Shown piece after piece: positions 50,366 to 63,300 of a stretch of 64,000 nt of DNA. Every line of letters begins with the position of its first letter. The first letter of the stretch is position 1. The notes under the pieces were generated by a model. It saw only the letters and a list, made by a program, of their open reading frames with translations, searched no databases and was not told where the DNA came from. The position numbers were made by a program, and so were the translations under genes. Location: assembly GCA_013398955.1 (NCBI GenBank), contig VWPU01012691.1, positions 466,190-530,189 of the forward strand, given 5' to 3'. This DNA is from Callaeas wilsoni. Its lineage: Eukaryota > Chordata > Aves > Passeriformes > Callaeidae.

Positions 50366-50472
50366 ATGTTTGAGCGCACTTCTGAACTGGCTTTTGTTGA
50401 GAATATCGGTGCAGAAAGCATGCGCTGTCCCAAATCCGCTGTTACTATGAGAAATGAGGAGCTGCTTTTAAG
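50366..50472 (+). CDS. CELF2: CELF2 (CUGBP Elav-like family member 2), alternative first coding exon, partial gene
   Basis: This exon encodes the N-terminal tail of CELF2, an RNA-binding protein with three RRM domains. CELF2 binds GU-rich RNA and controls alternative splicing, mRNA stability and translation, acting in nucleus and cytoplasm. The 35 complete codons begin MFERTSELAFVEN and continue to MRCPKSAVTMRNEELLL, the N-terminus I know from CELF2 isoforms. The frame ends with the first two bases of a codon (AG) at 50472 before the donor GTATGT, which fits the next CELF2 residue, serine of SNGTANK. No RRM is encoded here; the remaining exons lie beyond the right edge. I chose the ATG at 50366 because an in-frame TGA lies 21 bases upstream. 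Further in-frame ATGs at 50420 (MRCPK) and 50447 (MRNEE) could also be used. The first ATG has T at -3 and T at +4, a weak context, while the two later ones have A at -3. Confidence 0.92.
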
Positions 50473-50478
50473 GTATGT
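50473..50478 (+). other. CELF2: 5' splice donor of the CELF2 exon
   Basis: The exon end TTTTAAG is followed by GTATGT, a close match to the vertebrate donor consensus. The intron phase is 2, consistent with joining to the known CELF2 second coding segment. Translation through this site gives a different, non-conserved tail that soon stops, which supports splicing. Confidence 0.88.
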
Positions 50479-51020
50479 TGTCTCCTTTGTTTTAACGCGT
50501 GCTTTCGAGTTGCCTGGGCCCGCTGCAACTATAACCGTGCTGTGTATTAAGTAGTTTCCCTATTTAAAGGAAAAGACAGGCATTGCTGGGTGCGAGCAGC
50601 ATTTTCCACTAGTTCGGGTCACACATTGCATGTATAACGACAAATGTACGGAGAGGGCAAGGAGGGGGAAAAAATAAATATATTTATCTTTTCTTCTTTT
50701 TTTTTTCGGTCTTCCTAAAAGAGAGCCGGTGTTTCTTTTATAACCTCTTTTGCAATATTTCTGCCTGCTTCATTATTATGCACTGGGCATGGAATAAGCA
50801 TGGAAAAAGCTCAGGGAGACTCCATATTAGAGCTAGTGCCCTAAATACCACTTTAATTTTCACTTAGCCTATATAAATAGTTACTAATGCTTTCCCTAGT
50901 CTCTAACGCTCGAAGATGTTTTAAAAATACCTAAATACTCCTATAATGTGGGATTACACATCTATTCTCTAATAATGCTCCCAGGTTTAGCGGGGGCCAG
51001 CATCGACCACTCTTTTCCGA

Positions 51021-51063
51021 GACACACAACACGCAGACACGCACACACGCACACTCACACACA
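51021..51063. repeat. imperfect (CA)n simple repeat
   Basis: Interrupted CA-rich tract (ACACAACACGCAGACACGCA and on) in the CELF2 intron. It is a simple repeat. Confidence 0.8.
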
Positions 51064-53510
51064 GAATTATGCTGGAATTGGCACCCCGCTTTGAAAAATG
51101 TAGTCTTTTGTTTATTTTCTAGCAGACATTGTAGCATTGAATACATCTTTTGGTCTGACAATGGGACAGCTGAACAATGGTGTTGTCAAACTAGCTTAAT
51201 GTATGTCTGGCGATGGGGTGGTTTGGGTTGTTTTGGGGTTTTTTCCCTTTCTTTCTCTCAGCCCCCTTTTCATTTCCCTTAATCTTTTTGTGTATACAGT
51301 AGAATATAAAGTGCGTTGCCTGTTTTGTGGTGGTTGTTTCAGTTGATATCTGCTGATAATAGTGCAGGGAGGGGGAGGTTTGTATCTTACAATTATGGCT
51401 ATTGCATTAAGTTGCAGATTTATTACTAACCTCTCCTTTAACTGTGGTGAGAAAACTTATTGATTCTGAAAGCTTACAATACTGCTGTCAATCTGGCAAA
51501 TACATACTTGCCAAATGTGCCCTTGCTTGATTTTATGCCCGATCGTATCAACTTTAACTGCTGTTTTGGAGATACTGTTTCTAATTGTGTTTAGGTAATG
51601 AAAATGCAATAAAAATGATAAATCAGATCTCAAAGTGGGAGCCCATGCTACTTTCCATTTTTATAATCCAGCTATTAGCATACGTTAGAATTTTTAAGGT
51701 CAGGCAGAATAATTTACCTGAATGATTCCTATCCCCAAATCAAACAAATTATTCATATGACATTTCTTAAATTATCTTTCTGTTTAGAGAGTCATAGTTT
51801 AGTATTAAAACAGTTAACAATTTTGGGTTTGAATTTGGCAAAATGAACCTTATGCATTGTGAGAAGAAACTGTTACAAAGCTTTTGAAATATTTTAAGTT
51901 ACTATTTGGACAGCAGCTTATGTCTTAAATAAAATGAATTGTCATCACTCTGTGGAGTTTCTTAAACTGTTTAAAGTCTTTAAATATTTTGCTTGTTAAG
52001 TAAATGTATTGTTTCTAGTAATAAGTTTAATGATTTTGTGAGAGAAAAGATATATTTATCAGTGGCTTCTGATTTTTGCTTTGATCAATTAATAGTGGAG
52101 ATTTTGTGCTTTTTTTTAAAAAACTGAACTCTAGTGCATGATTTATATGGGTTGAGGGGTCTCTTAGACCCCTTAATTCAAACAAAAAGACATTAAGGAT
52201 TTATCAGTAGCAGTCAGAGCTCCCTAAAGCATGTATTTCAACACAAAAATGTTTTGTGGGGACACTGAATACTTGCTATGCTGTTTTGCTTTTTTTTTTG
52301 TCATTGTATCTTCTTCCCTTGTGTGTTGAGATGGTGTAAATCAATAGAAAAGAGTTTATGTGAACAAAAAGGTAATATCACATAAAATACTTGAGGAGCC
52401 AAGAGGTTATGGATTATCAGGGAGTACTTGCATGCTGTGCGTTGTGCATAAACATGAAGAAAGCAAGGATGGTGTTTAATATTATGGGACCATGACATAA
52501 TTCACTTCCTTGGGAGAACTTCTTTCAAGACAAACATTAACTCATTCACAACTGCTCTGCTCTGCCAGAACTGGAGGGAGGAAACAGCGGCATGTTTTCA
52601 TAAAGTTGTATTTTTATCATGTCATGTTGCAGCAGCCTGAGCTTTCTAGCAGCTACTGCCCTTTGTGAGCGGCAATAAAGTGAGTCCCTCACTCTCAGTT
52701 ACGTGGAAATGCCCCTTTAGTGATAGCCCAGAGCAGTGTGAATGCCACTTCTGTAGCAGCCACCAACAGACACCTGGGCAGCAAAACCAACCACCACTTT
52801 TAAGGACTATTCAATACTAAAACTGTTCCCTAAGCGCTCTGCTCACAGGTGAGTTCCTCCCAAACTTACTGTAGTTTCTATGTTTTCAGATAAAATGTTG
52901 CATAAAATAAATATACGATGATTTTTTTTTTGTCTTGGACTGAAAATTACTTTGTTCTTTTCCAAGGGTATTTTCTGATATTGCATTCACATCAAAGACT
53001 GATTTTTGAATTAGTTTGTGTGAATCCTACTCAAAAAAAAAAACTTTCTATGCATATTTACTGAAATATTGCTTTTTGAGCCATAACAATTATTATTAAC
53101 ATCAAAGAAGGTGAAGCAAAGCTGTAGCACAAGTAATTTCTTAGCATGTATAAGGAAAGTATTGGCTTTTGAAAGACTGTATAGGTTTAGAGATCTTATG
53201 CCTGAACATCGGAGGTGTCCTCAGTGCTGCCTGTTCTGAATCTCACCCATTCACAAAGCAACGTGGTGCCTTGCAGTTGTCAAACTTGGCAACATCTGTT
53301 TCTACAACAGAGCTAAGAGAGGTAATTCAGACTCTACACGAGTTGTTATTTGTTCTTGCAATGACCAGGTGTGATGTCAAAACGAACACCCTCAGTCCTA
53401 CTTGTCAGAGAAAGAGCAAGATAGGTCTTAGCCCAGGACCTGGCTTTCCATGCTTCCATAGGGAAATGGAATTGAATTATATTTATTTATTAGCCTGGAG
53501 TCTTTGTGTG

Positions 53511-53528
53511 TATTTATTTATTTATTTA
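53511..53528. repeat. (TTTA)4 microsatellite
   Basis: Four TTTA units in the CELF2 intron about 110 bases before a CR1 copy. No function is evident. Confidence 0.85.
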
Positions 53529-53639
53529 CTTTCATATTCATGAACCACAATCATCAACATGCTAATATTTTCTTTGTTAAAAGAGGATGAGACTGACGTG
53601 TTTCTGTTATCAAATTTAAGTATGAAGGGATTGAGACCC

Positions 53640-54310
53640 GCCCTGCAGATAAACAGTTGGGGGTGAAAAGCTGGATGTGAGCTGGCAACGTGCACTCACA
53701 GCCCAGGAAGCCAGTTGTATTCTGGTCTGCATCAGGAGAATGGTGGCCAGCAGGTTGAGGGAGGTGATTCTCTTCCTCTACCACGCCCTCATGAGATTCT
53801 ACCTGTAGTAGCCTTTCCACGCTGGGAGTCCTCAACAAGTCCTCAACACGGAACTGTTGGACTGAATCCAGAGGACGGCTACAAAAATGGTCAGTCTGGA
53901 ACATCTCCCCTAAGGAGACAGGCTGAAAGACTTGTGGTTGTCCAGCCTGGAGAAGTGAAGGACACAGGGAGATGTTAGAGCACACTTTCAGTACCTAAAG
54001 GGGCTTATAGGAAAGATTTTTTAGTAGGGCCTGCTGCAATGGGACACAGGATTGTGGCTTTAAACTAAACCAGTGCTGATTCAGACTAGACATAAGGTGG
54101 AAATTTTTCACAATGAGGCTGGTGAAACACTAGAACATGTTGCACAGAGAGGTGGTGGCTGCCCCATCCCTGGAAACCTTCACCGTGACGCTGGACATGG
54201 CTCTGAGCAACCTGATCTACTTGAAGCTGTCCCTGTTCATGGCAGGGGAGTTGGAAGTAGATGACCTTTAAAGGTCCCTTTCAACCCAAACCATTCTATG
54301 ATTCTATTCT
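53640..54310 (+). mobile_element. CR1 LINE, ~670 bp, 5'-truncated, in CELF2 intron
   Basis: Sense-oriented CR1 in the CELF2 intron. It starts inside the RT C-terminal region (AAGCTGGATGTGAGCTGGCA, then CAGCCCAGGAAGCCAG), passes through TTGAGGGAGGTGATTCT and CAGCCTGGAGAAG and the 3' UTR, and ends with AAAGGTCCCTTTCAACCCAA and CCATTCTATGATTCTATTCT. Many substitutions and indels break the frame, so no enzyme is encoded. It is the only copy found downstream of the coding exon. A sense insertion in an intron is unlikely to affect CELF2 unless it provides splice or polyadenylation signals. Confidence 0.95.
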
Positions 54311-57300
54311 CTATAAGATTGCAAACTATACCTTTGGGGCTGAAAAACAAAGCGAGTGTTCAATTAATATTCATATCTAGAAGTTTTACTGCAAGTGTAG
54401 ATTGTGCTTGAATACTTAAGAAGTCATTCAGGAGTGAATCAATACTAATTATTGTAATCAGGAGGGTTAATTAGCTGAAGATGCTGCTGATGGAAAGTTC
54501 ACTGCTTACAGCCCTGAAACACCTAAGTTGATGAAATCTGAAAGCAAGATGTCTAAGAGGACTTTGTGTGGAGAGAAACGTTTGGCTTTCCTTTGGCATT
54601 TCAAGAGCCAGTCGTTCCAAAGGGGAAACATAGCTTGTACTTTGTATTTAGCATGATATTAATTTAGGGGGTATTAGAAGATGCAACTAAATCTGTCGTG
54701 AAGATATTTTGTGGTAGTCTCTCAATAAATGCAAGTACCATTTTGGATAACCTGTACTGTCTCTGCTGCATTCATTTGTAGATTACCATAAATTAATATG
54801 GATAATCTTATGCATTTGAAATCTGGTTCCAGCACTGTTATTTGGAACAGTTATTTTATTTTTTTCTTCTCGATTTGTGTTCAGGCACAGGGACTTTACA
54901 TGGTATATGTATAAAAATTACACATGCTCTGTTTCTAATACACATATATATCTGTGTGCACGCGTACATGTGTACACTTAAGTTTAAATATTTTTCATTG
55001 AGGGTGTGTATTTCTATAATCTGTGCCCTTAAAACTCCCACTTGGTTTCTATCTGCAAAACAGTATTCAACCACATATGATTCAGAGGACAGTTATTAAA
55101 GAAGTAGTTCATGAAATTTAAGTTAGATGATAAGGAATAAAGACTGAAAAGAAATGGCTGAAGAAAATAGTTTTCTTTTCCCTCAATTAGAGCAGTTGTG
55201 TTCCTTAAAGTGAGCATTACTGAATTCAAACAAAATCCAGCTGTACAAAATCTTTCTCACAGGTGACTTGCAAGAAGATTTTATATTTAATGCTGGATGT
55301 TTGGGTTTTGAGTTGTTTTTTGCTGTTGTTAGATTTTGGTGTTTTTTTTCCTTTTCCCCTAGTTGTATCTATTAAGATTATAACCAAGATGAACGTCTGG
55401 ATGCTAATTCAAGGAAAAAAAGCCTGCAGAAACCCCCCTCTCAGTCACACACACATAACCCCCCCAAGTCAAGTGATGCTTTCAGAGGAGAGAAATTCTA
55501 TTTCAAACACATCCTTCTTTCCTTTCTAATGACATTAGAGATTATCACGTGCAGGTGCTATTTATCTTTGCAACTGCTTTCCTATGACCGTTTTACTGCT
55601 TCCAACACATTTACTTGTATGTCAGCCATCGAAAAGGTAACTGAAAATGGCAGTTGTTGAGAAAGCATGTCGCCATGCCTGGAATGACATGCATTATCGG
55701 GGCAGCAGGACTTGCTGGCTCTACAGCCCATTTCTACTTGACCTGCGGAATGATTGGCTGCCTGGGATGGTGATGAATCACTGGAGTTTATGAAACAAGA
55801 CTGCTGGCATCCTCACAGAGGAAATAAAAACGGGATTTTTTTTTCCCCTCTAACATTCATGCTGTGGCAAAAAGCTTCTTTTTTTTTTTTTTTATGTTTT
55901 GTTTTGCTTCTGTGTTATTTCCCCCTGCAGCAGAAGTAAATGTGTCAATTAAAGTCGCTTTAGTACTGTTCTTGGCAAGTTAATGATGCACTGAAGGTTA
56001 ACTATCTCTATTGGATGGAAGTGGGCAGGAATTCTCCCAAATTTTGTGTAAATCTTGATCTGGACTCTAATTTTCTCATCTCTCACTCCAGTCTTGAGAC
56101 TGAGATAGCATAACTAGCAATCAGCTCAAGCGGGATGTAAAAAGGATTTCAGCTGTTTTCACGCACAACTTTATTTTCTCTGATAGTGTAAGGATCAGTG
56201 ACCATTCCGTGGGCTAATATCAGTCAGATCCATCTTCAGCATTTCTAAACTAATGACTAAAATGACATTTCTGGAAAGCACCGACTCCCAGATTTGCACT
56301 CACTTTCTAGGTGGTTTGTGAAATTATATTGTGCATTAAGCCCACATTACTGGATTAGGCTGCTATGAGCCTGTGCTTATAGGAAAGTACCGTGGGGCTG
56401 TAAGTCTGCCAGTGCACTGACAAGGCTGACACAGCGTGGATCACAAGCTGCCCTGTAAAATGCAGCCAAGTAAAAATGAGCCTTCTATTTCAATTAAAAC
56501 ACCCAAAATTTTGTTTGGGGGTGGGGGAATGGAGAGAACTACTTGCTTGTCTGTCCATGTAGCATACTCAGCGTGCCGATGTGTTACCCCGTGTCCCTTA
56601 TTCAGGTAAAACAACCTATTTTTAAGTTAACTCTCTCTGATTCAAAGGAATAATAAATTGCTCAGGAAGTTTTATAATACAGCACTTATGTAAATATAAT
56701 GCTTTTTGCCATTACATGACAGGGGTTTTTTCTCAACTCTCATGCTTTGCTGCCCAAGCTTTTTCTCCACTAGTTTTGGAAAGCAATTTGCATGCTCACG
56801 TCAGCTATTAGACTTTTCCACCTTCCCCCAACTAATTCAGCTGCTGCTGGACACTGCAGAGGCTGCAACACTTGTTATTTAAGGCACAACTTTCCAATGC
56901 CCTTTATGAAATAGAAGAGGGCAAACTTTAACCAGTGAGAAGGGCAGCACAGGGAACTGTTGCTTGTGCCCTTCGGTGTGCGAGGGGTAAATGCTGTCCT
57001 TGCTCCGGAGTTCCCATGGCAGCAAATCAGCAGGTCATCCTCAAGAGCAGCCTTTGAGGATGCCAGACAACAGTCTGTCACCGGGAGGAAGAGAGACAGC
57101 AGAGAATTTGGGGAAGGGGAAAAAATTCTAGAAAATCAGAGGGGGGATAGGGGAAATTACAAATAGAGGAGTGAAAAGTAAGGTTATTCAAACACAGATA
57201 TCTGGAAATTGAACCTTGCACGTGTAGATACCTGTGGATGATAGGATAGCTGTGCTACAGAGTGAATTTAAGATTCAAACCCTGCACCTGCCCTCCCTGG

Positions 57301-60300
57301 AAGCTGCAGGTCAACATCTGAGGAATTGAGGGCCTCTAGAAGAAAAACAGAGAATTATCAGAAAACTTAAAATTTTAGAGCCTCTAAATTCAATGGTACA
57401 ACCTCTTGGTGTCATTTTCCTTCTCTTCTGCCTAAAAAAGATCTATCTTCTGCTAAACTGTGAGGAAGAAGCTCACTCTGAAGCTTGAGAATTTGCCTGC
57501 ATCATTTCAGCCCACATTTAATTTTAATGAGAGAGTTATATAACCCCCTTTAAAAATAACAAAACACTAACAGAACTGCATTGGCAACACCAGGTGTTCT
57601 GCAGTGCTGCTCCAATGAATCATATGGAGATTTGTCTGTGCACGGCTGATGAACATACATTAAACTCAGTTAACCCCCACCCCTGAATAACGCAATCCAA
57701 AGTGACCAAAATTTTTCCTAAAGAGCCTTTCTAACAAAACAATGCCAAACTAGATGCCTGCCCCAGGAACCTCATGGTTCCGGCACTTGTCTCTTGCACA
57801 AGTTTTTGTATCAAGGGGTTGAGTTTTTCTTTATAAGTTGCAGATGAATTATTGTGACCTTTCAAAGTGAAAAATTTTGTGTGAAACACTAAGTTGGGTT
57901 AAATGTTTTGGTTCAGAAAAGAAAATCAATGTTCCTCTTTGTTGTACTGAGCCCCAAATCTCTGAAATTGTTAAGAACAGCACATTTAACAGGTATCTCT
58001 GGGAAAAATAAACAAATGACTTCATCAATGTTCCTTTCAGACAGAGAATTTGTGGGAAAACTGAATCAGTGACTTGAGCTTGTTAAACATCTTGGTTCAG
58101 ATGCCATTCTTGACTCTAGGAAGTCCCTCAGCCACCAGCTGCTGGAAGGTGTGAAGGATCACTGTGCACTTTCCATACTCACGCTCTTTCTCTTTCCATC
58201 CATTATCAGAGGCAGGGTCATGGACTAGGTGGACCTTTTGATCTAGCTTATGTGACAATCCTTACACTGTTCATTTAAGGGGGAAAAACCCCAAATCACC
58301 AAAACCAGGCATGGTGCAGTTTTCTGCACATCCAAATGCCTTACAGTTACTGCAGGAGCCTTTTCTTTATGTCCTTCATGTCTGATATTTAATGGTTTCT
58401 GTCTGGGAAACAAAGATAGCTACTTTGCATATCTTCAGGGTGATTGCTGTTTTTGAGGATTGACATATATGCTAGGCACTTCATGAACAAATGAAAAAAA
58501 GAAGACCTGTGAAATTTCCTATCTTAAAGATGCCACAATTTGAGTTTAAGGTGAAATCCAATCATTTGCAGTGCCAAAGAAAGAAAAACACATGGTAGAA
58601 GTGAATGAGAAGGGAGGATGAAGGTTAAGCTCATAAGGATCCTGCTGCTAGAAGTGGAGTGCAGTAGGTTAATTCAGATATTGTAATAAACCCCTCAGAT
58701 GTCTTTACATTTTGTTTTTTAAAATAAGTCTCTTTTTGGCTTCTTGTCTCTTTTGATGTCCCTTACTCACGTTCTTTCTTTGCTGATGCCACATTAGAAC
58801 TTCACACTTACCTTTGCCCGTGGCTTTTTCAGCTGTAGATGCCCTCCAACATCAGATCCTGATCCAGGCCATCCTCACCATCCACTTCCCTCATCCTGCA
58901 TCTCTCCCAATAACCAGCCTCTCCAGATGGGCAAAAATCTCCAAAAAACTCAAATTTATATAAACTGAGAGGGATTTGTCCCCAGTAGCTCTTCCTTTGA
59001 GTGTAGATGGCAGGGAGGAAGGTTTTTTGTTTACCGTGGAATTTTCCCTCTGCTCTTTGAAGGCATAGGTGGGGCTTCTGCATATTGCGAGGATGGAGCA
59101 ACACAGACAAGAGCACAAGATGTGTGATTTCTCCTGTCCTAGGTCATAGGTTTTCATATGAAGATAATATAATAGCCAAAACCAAGAATATTCAGTTCCC
59201 TCTTCCAGGGTTGTTTGGAAAGGTGTCTTTTTTTACCATAAATAATGTCTGCTCTCTAGTAGGAAATCAGGTCTAGCCACTGCTTGCAGTACCCCAGTTT
59301 CTCTCCTTTTTGGGTAGTGGTTGTTGATAGTCAGCAGGTGAGAAGATAAGGTAGGCTATTAAAAAAAAAGAAAGAAAAATTAAAAAAAACAGTCAACATC
59401 TGTTGCCAAGTCAGGATAAGACTGGGTTGACAAAAGCCTTGGTCTTGTGTCTATATGCACAAGGCACTAACACAAAGGTAACACCTGCGGATCAATAGCG
59501 ATGCTCTCCAATAGGACTGCAAATAAATAACAGGATGGTAAGACTTGGTCTTGCAAAAATTTGCTTGTTACTGCTTTAGTTCAGTTTTCTCTAAATGTAG
59601 TGCTGAGCTCACCAACAACCCAGCTGGAGCAGAAGGTACTGGGCAGCTTCTGCTCAGCACTAGCCCTGTGCAGAATTGGACCTGAGGGTGATGATTGACT
59701 GTCCCATGTATTTGGTGCTGTTCACAAAGGAGCGTGTTCCTCTGAATTAAAGGCCTTTCCAAAAAACCCTCCATTCCATGTAGCATCTGCCTTGTGCCAT
59801 GATATGTTGCCTAATTGTTTTCGGAAAGATTGAGTTATTACCCACAAAATGGAACAAAGGCCCTTTACCCACAGTGGGATGAAATCACCTCATCACTGGT
59901 ATAAAATAGGAAGGGAAAAAAAAAAGAGAAGTGAGTGGGAAGTTTTACTATAGCAACCAAGTTTACATAATATCAATGCGCTTCAAGTGAAAGCTCTAGA
60001 AATGCTTAATTTGAGGTACCTTTTCACAGGGCTAATTTTAAATGACGCTTATTTCTGAAGATTACTGATGAGCTACAGTAGCCTATGGAAGCAGAGGGAG
60101 CCTCACAAGCACTATTTTAAATACTTAACATTCATTGATCAGCTTTAACTAGTATTTTCATTTTCTTTTCAAAAGGATTTCAGTTATATGCAAGTTATTT
60201 TATTTCTCAAAATGAATGGAAGACAGTTGTGGTTTTGGTTTTGTCTGAAAGGTTAAGGCTTCATACTTCAAAATTTTATTCCAGTGTTAGACATAACTGA

Positions 60301-63300
60301 CAAAGACAGTTTTGTTCCAGGTAATCACAAGTGTGGAAATGGTGTAGAATTGCATCCATTACTTTTTACCATTCAAGGAAATGCACTACTTTTTGCTTTA
60401 ATTGTTAATGATTTTTACACCATTCTGTAGTTTTGCCCAAGTGCTCGTGTGCTTTGCTTTGCTTTTTCTTCATGCCCCCTCCCCTTCTTGCCCCTCCAGA
60501 AGTCTGCTACTAAGAGTTAAGCTGATGGGCAGGTAGGCTCACATCCCATTACACAAACCAAAGTGCTGTACTGTCTGCTCCTAGTCACGCCACTGCTTCC
60601 AGGCTCATGGCTTGCCTGGAAGGTTATTTCTTTGTGAAAGATAGCAACCACCTCGTTTGCATTCACTGACTCTAGCTGGACCAGATTCCTGTTCCCCTTC
60701 GCATTAGTGGAAGATCCTGAGTGATTCCACTGGAGTCATTTGAGCCTGCTCCAAATTTACACCGCCGTCGCTGAGCTCTGCTTCTGCTGCCTCTGTTAGA
60801 AACTTGCTTTGATGCCAGAGATAAGCTGAATCCCGAGCATGTTCATTGGCTTAGGGGGGAATAAAGCAGAGGATTTGAACTCTCTTCATACTGCCTTGCA
60901 GGCTTGGGAGAGAGTGAAGTCATTCAGAAACTTTCCCTTGAAGTGCTTCCAAGAGTAGCATTTCCTTGGCCCAAAACTGGGGGGCAAGTTGGTTAGAAGA
61001 ACGGCAATTAAGGGTAGGGTGAGGAGGGGGTCTGGAGAGGGGACGTGATATGAGCTCCAAACTGGATTTGGCTCTGGGATCTGGAAGGGAAAGGGGTGTC
61101 TGCTCTCTTTGCCACTTGCTGAATGAAGCCACAGGCAGTGATGTCAGAGTGAGCTCATACACACGACAAGTCTGCTCAATCCTGGCCTTCTGCAGCTGAA
61201 CTTTTTGTGGGTTTTTTTGGTTTGTTTTGTTTTTTTCTCTGAAGAGGTGTGCGATTTTCTAAGGTTGAGTTGTTTGGAGAAATTGTATGTAGCTCTGCAT
61301 TTGAAAAGCTGCTTGAACCATGACTAATCTGCAAAGGTGAGGTGGAACTGCTTCATCTGCCCCACTCAGACAGACAGAGAAACTGAGGGACAAAGAGTAA
61401 ACGAGCCAAACAGGGTCTGGGCCTCTGAAATGAGGGGAGGAGGGATAGGAGACAGCATTTGTAGCTGGAATAGGATTAAAGGCAAGAATTGGTGATTCCA
61501 AATTCTAGGTTCCTCCCTCAAAACTGCCATATGCTCCACCAGTTGAAAAAGCTTAATATTGGCGGGCAGGAATAATGCAGCTCCTCTAAGCCAGTGTTTA
61601 GAGCCATTGTCTGATTTATGCTGTGAAAATTAATGCAGCTTCACTTGCCACTCTCGCTCCTCATTTCCCTCTGTACTGTAGCGACACACCAGAGCTTCCA
61701 CTTTTCTCTTAATTTTTAATAAAAGTTGCTATTTTGTGCACATGTGCTGGTCAAGAATCTGGCATTAACGTTACCAGTAACGGAGCTGAGCCTGTAACAG
61801 TGTGTGAAACATTCAGGGTTTTTTGTTTCTTACCACTTACCCTCTGCCATCGAGAGTTAATTCATACATAGACACTACATAATTTATGTTTGAGAACCAA
61901 ATTATTCGAATGCAGTTTTTCCCTCTAAGCTCTCCTTGAGTCATATCTCGGTATCTTTTATGGAGAGGGTTTCTTTTTGCATTTGACCCTGTTCCTGCTT
62001 CTAACTTTTAAATGGCAAAAGCAAATGTGCTTTGAAAAGTGTGTTACACTGTAGTTGTTAAATAAAGCAATAACCTATGCACTTGTAATGCTTTCTCTAT
62101 GACCTACTTACATACTACTTCACCCTCCTTATAGTATGATTAAAAGCTGCTTTGAATCCACTATTCCCTCAAGGGATTTGAGGCTAGAATTTAACAAACT
62201 GCTGAGAAGGCTTAAGTCAGTAAGAGGGCTTCCCTACAGCTTCTTCCAGCTAATTCACATGTAATTAAAAGGAAAATAAATATTTCAAAAGAACATACGT
62301 TTTAATGAAGCATTTTTAAGCACTTACACCTTGCAAAATGGGGCAAATTCATAAAGATCTCTCTATTCTGTATGCAGATTTTAAGCGAAATTATTTGTGA
62401 TCCTCTCCTCCTCCCTCTTTGCATCCTGTAGGAAGCATGGATTTACTTTTCAGTCAGCAGCAGTGGGACTGTGGTCCTTAAAAGTGACAAGCTGGTGAGA
62501 CTGAAGTCCCTTAGATATAGCATATACCAAAAAAACTCATGATGAAGAGGTGCAGATCCAGTCGCGCAGGGCAAAGTGGGGGTGGAGACTTCTTAGTTAA
62601 AAGAATATCTTCATCCTCACTGAGCTGCCTGCATTTCTTCTGAGCTAAAACCTGTCCCTTCTGCAGTGGCAAGATTTTGAAATTGAAAGTTAATCCAACT
62701 CTGCTCTGGGCCGGATTAACCACCATGGAGGCCTCAGATCAAAAACCAGGTGGCTACCTCCAGCTGGACAAAGTTGTGCTGGTTTCTCCTTTCATTTGGA
62801 CTTTGCACTTAATTTCTTTTATCCACTGTATAGTCAGTCCTACGCTGTGATGGATGGGTGGCGTAAAGGAATCACCATGAATTTAGTAAAGAGGAGCCAC
62901 AGCTTTGCTTTGTGCCTTTCTACGTGGATGTTTAGGTGCCATGGTGATGAGGACAGTATGCGAACATATAGAGCAGAGCAGATTAATAACACTATAGATA
63001 TCTGTTCAGGATTGCAGCTGTCCTACGGGGATTATGCTGAGGGCCAAGTGAACCTTTTCTTTCTTTAGACTTGCAAAGTAGGCAAAAATTTTAGCAGCCT
63101 GAGGGGTTTTTCTTCCTTTTTAACTGTTTAAAATTGAAAAGTCTCTTAGTGCTATAAACGGGACACTAAAAATTTGCCCGTTCTGTATTTTTTTTTCCTA
63201 TCAAATCAACATTGGTCAAAATTTTAATAAAACTTGGCCTGACTGATTACACTTTTTTTTATGGGTCAATTTAATTTTTATATTAGAATGCCCTTTGAAA

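Larger units (their letters stand above)
50479..53639 (+). other. CELF2: CELF2 intron, first part
   Basis: Intron of the transcript that uses the exon ending at 50472. The first ~400 bases are richer in CpG than the window average, with TTTAACGCGTGC and TTCGGGTCAC among the words. A TATAAATA match lies at 50872-50879, a CA-rich simple repeat at 51021-51063 and a G/T-rich run at 51205-51250. No further coding exon is seen. Confidence 0.75.

Noticed and set aside
53554..53985. 143-codon minus-strand frame
   Set aside because: Antisense to the + strand CR1 copy at 53640-54310.
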